From JBOGZD01 sp050697155 (lineage in GTDB: Bacteria > Actinomycetota > Thermoleophilia > Solirubrobacterales > 70-9): DNA of 24,993 bases. The translations under genes were made by a program, and so were the position numbers. Below, piece after piece: positions 8,060-14,449 of the stretch. The DNA lies in assembly GCA_050697155.1 (NCBI GenBank), contig JBOGZD010000034.1:1-24993 (forward strand). The letters run 5' to 3'. Numbering within the stretch: the stretch's first letter is position 1; each line of letters begins with the position of its first letter. A model generated the notes under the pieces. It was not told where the DNA came from. It saw only the letters and a list, made by a program, of their open reading frames with translations, and did no database searches.

Positions 8060-8085
8060 GCCCGCGGCTACGCCGCGGGCATTTT
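8060..8085 (+). terminator. Orphan intrinsic-terminator-like hairpin
   Basis: GCCCGCGGC (8060-8068) pairs perfectly with GCCGCGGGC (8072-8080) around a TAC loop, followed by ATTTT on the plus strand only. It lies in the divergent gap between sqdB and the glycosyltransferase, so no annotated plus-strand gene ends here. It could end a short leader or antisense RNA. The rest of 8001-8130 holds the two promoters and nothing else that I recognise. Confidence 0.55.
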
Positions 8086-8116
8086 GATGTGCTCCCGCGT
8101 CCGGGGGCGGCGGGCC

Positions 8117-8122
8117 TATTCT
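8117..8122 (+). promoter_or_regulatory. -10 box that decides the glycosyltransferase start
   Basis: TATTCT ends 8 bases before a GTG at 8131. This supports a leaderless start there over an in-frame GTG at 8089, which lies upstream of the box. Confidence 0.5.
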
Positions 8123-8130
8123 TCGCCGCC

Positions 8131-9201
8131 GTGCCGCTCCCCTTTGCAGACCTGCTGCCGCCCGAGCTGACCGCGATCCGGACCGCCGGGCTCGTGCTGG
8201 CGGTCGGGGTCGCGGCATTTGCGGTCTGGCGCCGGCGCTCTTTGCGAAACGCCGACGTGCTGATCCTGCTCGCCGTCGCGCTCGGGATCGCGGTGGTCGC
8301 CGGGACCGAGATCCCCGACGCGCTGCTGGAGGCGTTCTCGTTCGAGCGCGAGAACAACACCCGGATCGTCGGCGTGGCGGTGTTCGCGATCCTGGTCCTG
8401 TTCCTGCTCACGCTGCGGGCGCTGGCGCAAAGCTCGCGGGTCTCCCAGCAGCTCGGCGGGGCGCTCGAGGGACTCGCCTGGGAGGAGTTCCGCGCCGCCG
8501 GGCATCCCGAGCGCTTTCGCGATCGGATCGGGGTCCTCGTCCCCGCATACAACGAGGCCGAGAACATCGGCCGGGTGCTCGAGCGGATCCCGGCCGAGAT
8601 CTGCGACGAGCCCACGGCGGTGCTGGTGGTCGACGACGGCTCGCGCGACGGCACCGACGAGGTCGCCCGCTCGCACGGCGCCGTGGTCGCCCGGCACGTC
8701 GTCAACCGCGGCGGGGGCGGGGCGCTGCGAACCGGCTACCGGGTGCTCGCCGACTCCGGGGCGCGGATCGTCGTCACCCTCGACGCCGACGGCCAGCACC
8801 TGCCCGAGGAGATGGAGCGCCTGGTCAGGCCGGTGCTCGACGGCGAGGTCGCGGTCGCGCACGGCTCACGGGTTCTCGGCGAGGCCGAAGCCAACCATCC
8901 GGCGCGCGAGCTGGGGATCGTCTTCTTCAACCGCGTCGTGTCCTTCATCACCCGCACCCACGTCACCGACTGCTCGAACGGCTATCGCGCCGTGCGGGCC
9001 GACGTGCTGCCCCAGCTCGTCCTGCGCCAGGAGCAGTTCCACACCTCCGAGTTCATGATCGAGGCGATCAAGCGGGGGATTCCCGCGAAGGAGGTGCCGG
9101 TGACCGTGGTCAGCCGGCTGTCCGGCCACTCGAAGAAGCCGGCGGTCGTCCGCTACGGGATGGGCTTCGCGAACGCGATCGTCCGCACCTGGCTGCGCTG
9201 A
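8131..9201 (+). CDS. Membrane-anchored family 2 glycosyltransferase (DUF2304-like plus GT2)
   Basis: With the start at 8131 the protein has 356 residues. Residues 1-110 contain three hydrophobic segments (about 17-33, 42-58 and 78-98) separated by a basic WRRRSLRN loop, like DUF2304 proteins that usually sit beside such enzymes. Residues 132-350 form a GT2 domain of the polyprenyl-phosphate mannosyl/glucosyltransferase (DPM1) kind. It shows VLVPAYNEAENIGRVL, VVDDGSRDGT, the DADGQH metal/nucleotide motif at 218-223 and TDCSNGYRA. It probably transfers a sugar to a lipid carrier at the inner membrane face, but donor and acceptor are unknown. It diverges from sqdB. The upstream GTG at 8089 would add 14 residues, but the promoter argues against it. 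Confidence 0.88.
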   Translation: MPLPFADLLPPELTAIRTAGLVLAVGVAAFAVWRRRSLRNADVLILLAVALGIAVVAGTEIPDALLEAFSFERENNTRIVGVAVFAILVLFLLTLRALAQSSRVSQQLGGALEGLAWEEFRAAGHPERFRDRIGVLVPAYNEAENIGRVLERIPAEICDEPTAVLVVDDGSRDGTDEVARSHGAVVARHVVNRGGGGALRTGYRVLADSGARIVVTLDADGQHLPEEMERLVRPVLDGEVAVAHGSRVLGEAEANHPARELGIVFFNRVVSFITRTHVTDCSNGYRAVRADVLPQLVLRQEQFHTSEFMIEAIKRGIPAKEVPVTVVSRLSGHSKKPAVVRYGMGFANAIVRTWLR

Positions 9202-9213
9202 CGGCCCGAGCGC

Positions 9214-9219
9214 GACAAT
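9214..9219 (+). promoter_or_regulatory. -10-like box before the zinc-ribbon gene
   Basis: GACAAT ends 7 bases before the GTG at 9227. It matches four or five of six -10 positions and sits at the spacing seen for other leaderless genes here. Confidence 0.4.
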
Positions 9220-9226
9220 CCCCGGT

Positions 9227-9514
9227 GTGACCGGCGGCGCCTATCTCCTGATCGCAACCAGCTTCGCGCTTGCGACCGGGATCATCGGCCGCGCCAAGGG
9301 CAGCTCGTTCTTCATCTGGTTTCTGGTCGGCGGAGTGCTGCCGGTGCTGGGGCTGATCGCGGTCGTCTTCTACCGGGTCGAGCGCGACGAGCCCGAGCGC
9401 CGCTGTCCGCGCTGCGGCGCCGTGCACAAGCTCCACGTGCAGGTGTGCACGGTCTGCGGCGAGGACATGTACCTCCCCGACCCGCGAGAGGTCCGGCACC
9501 CCGGGGTGCGCTGA
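9227..9514 (+). CDS. Small membrane protein with C-terminal zinc ribbon
   Basis: This 95-residue protein has two hydrophobic segments (about residues 4-20 and 27-48). A short charged stretch follows, then a zinc ribbon with CPRCG (C66 and C69 region) and CTVCGED near residue 81. The last part is polar. The layout suggests two membrane helices with a cytoplasmic zinc knuckle. I do not recognise a specific family, and a role in membrane protein quality control or signalling would be a guess. It lies 25 bases after the glycosyltransferase on the same strand, so the two may be co-expressed, although a -10-like box is present. It converges on ndh, with a shared terminator hairpin between them. Confidence 0.8.
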   Translation: MTGGAYLLIATSFALATGIIGRAKGSSFFIWFLVGGVLPVLGLIAVVFYRVERDEPERRCPRCGAVHKLHVQVCTVCGEDMYLPDPREVRHPGVR

Positions 9515-9524
9515 CCGGAGACTC

Positions 9525-9578
9525 GCGGTTCTTACCCCGGAGCAATCGTGCGATGCCGGGGCGCCGGGTAAGAGCCGC
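9525..9578. terminator. Bidirectional terminator between convergent genes
   Basis: GCGGTTCTTACCCCGG (9525-9540) pairs with CCGGGTAAGAGCCGC (9564-9578) with one mismatch and one bulge. The 23-base inner part holds a smaller imperfect stem. It fills the gap between the zinc-ribbon gene (plus) and ndh (minus). Confidence 0.7.
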
Positions 9579-9583
9579 GGCAG

Positions 9584-10906
9584 TTATTCCACCGGCCGGT
9601 GGGTGCCGCCGCGGGCGTAGACCTCGGCGGTCAGCGGGCGCGGATGGCCGATCGAGCCGACCTCGGCGACGTCGCGGCGAAACGGCAGGCCGACGGTCCA
9701 GTCGACGATCGCGCGGATCTTGCGCGCGGTGCCCGGGATCTGGCTCATGTGGTAGGTCCGCGCCAACCACCACGCCGGGAACCCCGAGAACGTCCGGCGG
9801 CCGATGCGCCCGACCGCCTTGTACCGCCCGAGGTTCACGAACGTGCCGATCTGGCGGAAGCTGAACTTGCGCGCCGTGCCGATGCCGAGCGCGGCGGAGA
9901 CGTTTCGCGCCACCGTCTTCCCCTGGCGGGTGGCGTGCTGGGCTGTCGGTGGCGTCGGCCGGGCGCCGCCGGCGTCGGGGTCGGGGACGGCCGCGCAGTC
10001 GCCGATCGCCCAGACTCCGTCGAGGCCCCTGACGCGCATGTACTCGTCGACCTCGACGCGGCCGTCGTCACCCAGCGGCACCGCCAACTCCGCGAGGCTC
10101 GGATGAGGAGCCACCCCGGTGGTCCAGACGATGGTTCGGGTCGGCAGGACCTCGCCGGTCGACAGCCGGACGCTGTCGGGGCCCGCCTCCTCGATTCGGG
10201 TGGCGAGCCGAATGTCGATCCCACGCCCACGCAGCTCGCGTAGGGCGTAATCGGCGAGCTCGGCGTCGATCTCGGGGAGCACGCGATCGGCGGCCTCGAC
10301 CAGGATCCAGCGCATCCCGTGGAGGCGGGCGCGCGGGTAGACGTCCATCGCGTCCGCGGCGAAGTCTTGGAGCTCGGCGAGCGCCTCGAGGCCGGCGTAG
10401 CCCCCACCGACGAAGACGTAGGTGAGAAGCTCCTCGCGGCGAGCGGGGTCCTCCGCGGCGTTGGCCTGCTCGAGCGTCTCGATGACGTGGTTTCGCAACC
10501 AGATAGCGTCGGCGAGGCTCTTGAACCCGATCGCGTTGTCGGCGAGTCCCGGGACGGGCAGCAGTCGCGACACGGAGCCGAGCGCAAGCACGAGCTGGTC
10601 GTAGCGCAGCTCCTCGTCCTCGCCGTCGTGGCTGTGGAGTGTGACCGTGCGGGCGGCCGGGTCGTGGCCGGTGATCGCGCCGAGCCGCAGATAGGTGCGG
10701 CCGAGGATGTCCCGAAGCGGCGTCACCACGTGGCGCGGCTCCAGCGTCCCCGCCGCGGCCTCGGGCAGAAACGGCGTGTAGAGCAGGAAGTTGACGTCGT
10801 TGACGAGCACGAGCCGGGCGGACTGCCTCGGCAGCAGCCGCTCGAGCCGGCGAGCGGCCGACGCCCCGGCGAAGCCTCCTCCGGCGATGACGACGTTCCA
10901 GGCCAT
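9584..10906 (-). CDS. ndh: Type II NADH dehydrogenase (FAD-dependent pyridine nucleotide oxidoreductase)
   Basis: This 440-residue flavoprotein is predicted to pass electrons from NADH to menaquinone at the membrane without pumping protons. It shows the FAD motif VVIAGGGFAG (GxGxxG at 9-14), the second dinucleotide motif VFVGGGYAG (167-172) and the late FAD motif GVWAIGDCAA (about 299-306). The C-terminal segment with YHMSQIPGTARKIRAIVDW is a likely amphipathic membrane anchor. The frame extends 9 codons upstream, but the ATG at 10906 fits the FAD motif and has a -10 box 6 bases before it. It follows gatB on the same strand, but a perfect palindrome and its own promoter indicate separate control. 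menD and menF in this window supply part of quinone synthesis. Confidence 0.9.
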   Translation of the reverse strand: MAWNVVIAGGGFAGASAARRLERLLPRQSARLVLVNDVNFLLYTPFLPEAAAGTLEPRHVVTPLRDILGRTYLRLGAITGHDPAARTVTLHSHDGEDEELRYDQLVLALGSVSRLLPVPGLADNAIGFKSLADAIWLRNHVIETLEQANAAEDPARREELLTYVFVGGGYAGLEALAELQDFAADAMDVYPRARLHGMRWILVEAADRVLPEIDAELADYALRELRGRGIDIRLATRIEEAGPDSVRLSTGEVLPTRTIVWTTGVAPHPSLAELAVPLGDDGRVEVDEYMRVRGLDGVWAIGDCAAVPDPDAGGARPTPPTAQHATRQGKTVARNVSAALGIGTARKFSFRQIGTFVNLGRYKAVGRIGRRTFSGFPAWWLARTYHMSQIPGTARKIRAIVDWTVGLPFRRDVAEVGSIGHPRPLTAEVYARGGTHRPVE

Positions 10907-10912
10907 GGCACC

Positions 10913-10918
10913 AGTATG
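10913..10918 (-). promoter_or_regulatory. -10 box for ndh
   Basis: CATACT on the minus strand ends 6 bases before the ndh ATG. A TTGTAA hexamer 19 bases further upstream, inside the palindrome, could be the -35. Confidence 0.5.
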
Positions 10919-10924
10919 CCAGGC

Positions 10925-10943
10925 TTGTAACAACTTGTTACAA
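10925..10943. promoter_or_regulatory. Perfect palindromic operator upstream of ndh
   Basis: TTGTAACA-ACT-TGTTACAA is a perfect inverted repeat of 8-bp arms around 3 bases. It can also be read as two TTGTnACAA half-sites one helical turn (10 bp) apart. It covers the -35 region of ndh, where a repressor would block transcription. AT-rich sequence of this kind is rare in this GC-rich window. TTGT/ACAA ends recall Rex (redox) and FadR-type GntR operators, but spacing differs from Rex by one base, so the regulator is unassigned. Confidence 0.7.
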
Positions 10944-10961
10944 AGTGGCGAAAGTCACTTT
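10942..10961 (-). terminator. Weak hairpin over the gatB stop codon
   Basis: AAAGTG (10942-10947) can pair with CACTTT (10956-10961) across 8 bases. The gatB stop codon lies in one arm. It abuts the ndh operator. It may be a weak terminator or part of the operator region. Confidence 0.3.
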
Positions 10962-12397
10962 GCGCCGAGCTGTTCGAGGATCAGGCGGGTCACCTCGCCG
11001 CCGTCGGCGCGGCCCTTGGTCTCGCGCATGACGAAGCCGACCAGCGGGCCGATCGCCTTCGGGTTGCCCTCGCGCACCCGCTCGGCGGCGGCGGGGTCGG
11101 CCTCGATCGCGCGGGCGACGATCGCCTCCAGCTCGCCTGAGTCCTCCATGCCCCCGAGGCCCTCGCGCTCGACGATCTCGGCCGGGTCGCCGCCTTCGGC
11201 CACGAGCGTGGCGAGGACCTGGCGGCCGGCGCCGGTGGAGATCTGCTTGCGCTCGACCAGGCCGGCGAGGGTTGCCAGTGACGCCGGCTCGACCTTCGAT
11301 GAGGCCGGATCGCCGTCCCCCTCACCCGCCTCGCGCAGGCGGGCGGTCAACTCCCCGGTGATCCAGTTGGCGATCGTCTTGGCGTCAGCGCCGTCGGCGG
11401 CCGCAAGCGTGCGCTCGAAGTAGTCGCCCAGCTCGGCGTCGAAGGCGAGCTGGGTGGCGGCCTTCTCGGGCAGCCCGAGCTCGGACTCATAGCGCTCGCG
11501 GCGCTGGGCGGGCAGCTCGGGCAGCCCTGCCCGGGTCTCGGCGATCATCGCCTCGGTCGGCGCCAGAGGGACCAGGTCGGGCTCGGGGAAGTAGCGGTAG
11601 TCGTGCGCGTACTCCTTCGAGCGCAGCGGCGTCAGCGAGCCGTCGCGGGGATCGAAGTGCAGCGTGTCCTGCGCCACCTGCTCGCCGGCGTCGAGGATCG
11701 CCGCCTGGCGCTCGATCTCGGCGGCGATGCCCCGCTCGAGGAAGCGGAAGCTGTTCATGTTCTTGAGCTCGGTCTTGGTCCCCAGCTCGTCCGAGCCCGC
11801 CGGCCGCAGCGAGACGTTCGCGTCGCAGCGCAGGCTCCCCTCCTCCATGTTCACGTCCGAGGCTCCGATCTGGCGGATCGTCGTCCGCAGGAGCTGCAGC
11901 CACGAGCGCGCCTCGGCCGGGTCATGGAGATCCGGCTCGGTGACGATCTCGACCAGGGGCGTGCCGCCGCGGTTGAAGTCGACCAGCGACTCGCCCGAGC
12001 CGTGGATCCGGCCCGACTCGCCGAGGTGGACGAGCTTCGCCGCGTCCTCCTCGAGGTGGACCCGGTGGATGCGCACGTCGTCGAGCCGGCCGCCGGTGGC
12101 AAGCGGGATGTCGTACTGGCTGATCTGGTAGGCCTTCGGGTTGTCGGGATAGAAGTAGTTCTTGCGGTGGAAGATCGAGCGCGGCGTGATCTCGCACTCG
12201 AGCGCCAGCGCGATCTGCAGCGCGTAGCGAATCGCCTGCTCGTTGGGCACCGGCAGGGTCCCGGGGTGGGCGAGGCAGATCGGGCAGGTGTGGACGTTCG
12301 GCTCCTCGCCGAACGAGAGCTCGCAGCCGCAGAACATCTTCGTCCGGGTGGAGAGCTGGACGTGGATCTCCAGGCCGATGACGGGCTCGTAGTTCAA
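10955..12397 (-). CDS. gatB: Asp/Glu-tRNA(Asn/Gln) amidotransferase subunit B
   Basis: GatB is the tRNA-binding and kinase subunit of GatCAB, which turns Glu-tRNA(Gln) and Asp-tRNA(Asn) into the correct amidated forms. The 480-residue protein begins with MNYEPVIGLEIHVQL, the expected family N-terminus. The zinc motif is visible as FCGCE and CPIC (residues 23-41), followed by LAHPGTLPVPN. KNYFYPDNPKAYQISQYDIP and the EEDAAK-RIHGSGESLVDFNRGGTPLVEIVTEPD stretch follow. The C-terminal YqeY-like tail domain is complete. The start codon is TTG, directly abutting a heptanucleotide array and with no Shine-Dalgarno sequence. It is last in the order gatC-gatA-zincin-gatB. The short gap to the zincin stop suggests coupled translation. 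Confidence 0.97.
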   Translation of the reverse strand: MNYEPVIGLEIHVQLSTRTKMFCGCELSFGEEPNVHTCPICLAHPGTLPVPNEQAIRYALQIALALECEITPRSIFHRKNYFYPDNPKAYQISQYDIPLATGGRLDDVRIHRVHLEEDAAKLVHLGESGRIHGSGESLVDFNRGGTPLVEIVTEPDLHDPAEARSWLQLLRTTIRQIGASDVNMEEGSLRCDANVSLRPAGSDELGTKTELKNMNSFRFLERGIAAEIERQAAILDAGEQVAQDTLHFDPRDGSLTPLRSKEYAHDYRYFPEPDLVPLAPTEAMIAETRAGLPELPAQRRERYESELGLPEKAATQLAFDAELGDYFERTLAAADGADAKTIANWITGELTARLREAGEGDGDPASSKVEPASLATLAGLVERKQISTGAGRQVLATLVAEGGDPAEIVEREGLGGMEDSGELEAIVARAIEADPAAAERVREGNPKAIGPLVGFVMRETKGRADGGEVTRLILEQLGAK

Positions 12398-12424
12398 GTC
12401 GCCAGTCGCCAGTCGCCAGTCGCC
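12398..12424. repeat. Heptanucleotide tandem array abutting the gatB start codon
   Basis: On the plus strand three GTCGCCA units (12398, 12405, 12412) and a partial fourth (12419-12424) lie head to tail. The minus-strand mRNA reads GGCGAC then TGGCGAC three times and runs straight into the TTG of gatB. It starts 4 bases after the zincin stop. Orientation in the mRNA is opposite to the other two arrays. Confidence 0.95.
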
Positions 12425-12428
12425 GGTC

Positions 12429-12710
12429 TCATCCGTAGCCCAGGCGGTCGAGGTCGTCCTCGCCCATCCCGAAGTGGTGGCCGATCTCGTGCAGGACCGT
12501 TCGCCGGACCTCCTCCCGGGAGGGGTGGGTGCTGCGGAAGATGACGATCCGCTGGAGGCCTCCGACCGGGTCGTAGATGCCCATCAGTCCTTGCGGATGC
12601 GCGTCCTCGACGATCACCGCGACCTCGCCGAGGCGGTCGTGGACCCACTCCGGCAGCGAGTCGAGGGTGTCCTCGACCGCTTCGATCGTCTCCTCGTCGG
12701 TCAGCCTCAC
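12429..12710 (-). CDS. Small zincin-like metalloprotease in the gat operon
   Basis: This 93-residue protein carries HEIGHH (residues 74-79), an HExxH zinc-protease motif with H74, E75 and H78, followed by FGMGEDDLDRLGYG, the usual downstream acidic ligand region. It matches the minimal zincin family once called DUF1025 (PF06262), whose substrates are mostly unknown. It has no signal peptide or membrane segment, so it should act in the cytoplasm. Its GTG start overlaps the gatA TGA stop as GTGA, which indicates translational coupling. It sits between gatA and gatB, splitting the usual gatCAB order. Whether it acts on the amidotransferase or on tRNA-linked targets is not known. Confidence 0.88.
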   Translation of the reverse strand: MRLTDEETIEAVEDTLDSLPEWVHDRLGEVAVIVEDAHPQGLMGIYDPVGGLQRIVIFRSTHPSREEVRRTVLHEIGHHFGMGEDDLDRLGYG

Positions 12711-14140
12711 GGCCGGGCCTCGAATCCAAGCGCATGCTCGAGCGCGTGGGCGGCGTCGAGCAGCCGCGACTCGGTGAACGCCGGCGAGGCGACCTGGAGG
12801 CCGACCGGCAGCTCCGGCCCGCCCCCCGGCGGCGCTGCGAGGCCGGCGGGGATCGAGATCGCCGGGATCCCGGCGAGCGACATCGGCACGGTGAAGTAGT
12901 CGGAGAGGTACATCGCCAGCGGGTCCTGGGACTTGGCGCCGAGCTCGAAGGCGACGGTCGGAGAAGTCGGGGTGACGATCAGGTCGACGCGCTCGAACGC
13001 CCGCGCGAAGTCCTCGGCGATCCTGGTCCGCACCCGCTGCGCACGCCCGTAGTAGGCGTCGTAGTAGCCGGAGGAGAGCGCGTAGGTGCCGAGCATGATC
13101 CGCCGCTTTACCTCCGCGCCGAAGCCGGCGGCCCGGGTGCGCTCGTACATCGTCCCCAGCTCGACGTCACCGTCGCGCCGCAACCCGTAACGGACGCCGT
13201 CGTAGCGGGCCAGGTTCGCCGAGGCCTCGGCCGGGGCGAGCACGTAGTAGGCGGAGATCCCGTGGTCTGCGTGGGGCAGCTCGATCTCCTCGATCTCACC
13301 GCCGGCGTCGGTGATCGTCGCCAGCGCCCGCTCGAAGACCTCGGCCACGCCCGGCTCGACCCCCTCGGCCTGGTGGGAGAAGTCGCGCGCCACCCCGAAA
13401 CGAAGGCCGGCGAGGTCCTCGCGGGAGGGAAGCTCCACCCCGCCCTCGACCCCGATCGAGGTCGAGTCTCGACGGTCGCGCCCCTCCATCGCCCGCAGCA
13501 GCAGCGCCGCGTCGGCGACGTCGCGGGTCAGCGGCCCGCACTGGTCGAGCGAGGACGCGAATGCGACCATCCCGTAGCGCGAGACCGCGCCGTAGGTGGG
13601 CTTCAGGCCGACGATCCCGCACAGCGACGCGGGCTGGCGGATCGAGCCACCGGTGTCGGTGCCGATCGCACACGGCGCCAGGCGACCCGCGACCGCGGCC
13701 GCCGAGCCGCCGGACGAACCGCCCGGGACGCGGCCGCGGTCCCAGGGGTTGAGCACCGGGCCGTAGCCGGAGTTCTCGTTCGACGAGCCCATCGCGAACT
13801 CGTCCATGTTCGTCTTGCCGAGCAGCCGCGTCCCGGCTTCGGAGAGCCGCTCGACCGCGGTCGCGGTGTAGGGCGGGCGGTAGCCCTCGAGAATCCGCGA
13901 GCCGGCGGTGGTCTCGATGCCTTCGGTGCAGAAGAGGTCCTTGACGGCGACCGGGATGCCCCGCAAGGGCTCTCCTGCCCCGGCTCGAGCGCCCGGCCCG
14001 GCCCGCCACAGATAAGCGTTCAGGTCATCGCCGGCCGCAGCCTCAGCGTAGGCGTCGAAGAACTCGTCGGCGTCGAGGTCTCCCGCCTCGGTCCGTCGCA
14101 CGGCGTCGGCGACGGTGAGCTCGAGCAGCTCAGCACTCAC
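12707..14140 (-). CDS. gatA: Asp/Glu-tRNA(Asn/Gln) amidotransferase subunit A
   Basis: GatA is the glutaminase/amidase subunit that releases ammonia from glutamine for transamidation by GatB. The 477-residue protein has the complete amidase-signature triad: K67 in GIPVAVKDLF, S142 in GGSSGGS and nucleophile S166 in TDTGGSIRQPA. The spacing between the three is the same as recalled for characterised GatA proteins. MDEFAMGSSNENSGYGPVLNPW is also typical and separates GatA from other amidases. The GTG start overlaps the gatC stop as GTGA, and its own stop overlaps the zincin start in the same way, so the three genes form a tightly coupled operon. Confidence 0.97.
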   Translation of the reverse strand: MSAELLELTVADAVRRTEAGDLDADEFFDAYAEAAAGDDLNAYLWRAGPGARAGAGEPLRGIPVAVKDLFCTEGIETTAGSRILEGYRPPYTATAVERLSEAGTRLLGKTNMDEFAMGSSNENSGYGPVLNPWDRGRVPGGSSGGSAAAVAGRLAPCAIGTDTGGSIRQPASLCGIVGLKPTYGAVSRYGMVAFASSLDQCGPLTRDVADAALLLRAMEGRDRRDSTSIGVEGGVELPSREDLAGLRFGVARDFSHQAEGVEPGVAEVFERALATITDAGGEIEEIELPHADHGISAYYVLAPAEASANLARYDGVRYGLRRDGDVELGTMYERTRAAGFGAEVKRRIMLGTYALSSGYYDAYYGRAQRVRTRIAEDFARAFERVDLIVTPTSPTVAFELGAKSQDPLAMYLSDYFTVPMSLAGIPAISIPAGLAAPPGGGPELPVGLQVASPAFTESRLLDAAHALEHALGFEARP

Positions 14141-14421
14141 GCCTGCGGCGAGGGGACGCGGAAGGCGCCGTCGGCCGGGTCGGGCGCCGGCTCGAGTGCG
14201 CGCTCCCGCGCCAGGCTCGGCTCCGGCTCGTCCGCGCGCAGCACGTTCTCGAGTGCCACCACGTGGGATGTCGGCTCGACCCCGTCGAGGTCCAACTCGG
14301 AGATCTTGTCGACGTGGCCGAGGATCCCCGACAGCTCCCGCGCCATCGTCTCGACCTCATCCTCCGATAGCTCGAGTCGCGCCAACCGCGCGACGTGCAG
14401 CACCTGCTCCCGATCGATCAC
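14137..14421 (-). CDS. gatC: Asp/Glu-tRNA(Asn/Gln) amidotransferase subunit C
   Basis: GatC is the small subunit that wraps around GatA and stabilises its contact with GatB. The 94-residue protein has the family pattern: IDREQVLHVARLARLELSEDEVE at the N-terminus, GILGHVDKISELDLDGVEPTSH in the middle, and a short acidic tail with ADEPEPSLARE. The frame is open for 42 more codons upstream, but the GTG at 14421 is the right start. It matches the family N-terminus and stands 7 bases behind a strong -10 box, TAGAAT. It is the first gene of gatC-gatA-zincin-gatB. It diverges from a plus-strand membrane protein with only 28 bases between starts. Confidence 0.93.
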   Translation of the reverse strand: MIDREQVLHVARLARLELSEDEVETMARELSGILGHVDKISELDLDGVEPTSHVVALENVLRADEPEPSLARERALEPAPDPADGAFRVPSPQA

Positions 14422-14428
14422 CGGCCCG

Positions 14429-14434
14429 ATTCTA
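14429..14434 (-). promoter_or_regulatory. -10 box for the leaderless gat operon
   Basis: TAGAAT on the minus strand, five of six consensus bases, ends 7 bases before the gatC GTG. Read on the plus strand the same bases overlap GATTCT, a possible -10 for the divergent gene. Confidence 0.65.
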
Positions 14435-14442
14435 GGGAGGGG
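14434..14442 (+). promoter_or_regulatory. Shine-Dalgarno sequence of the 14450 gene
   Basis: AGGGAGGGG ends 7 bases before the ATG at 14450 and decides that start over a second ATG at 14462. A real ribosome binding site is unusual here, where most starts look leaderless. Confidence 0.6.
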
Positions 14443-14449
14443 CACTAGG

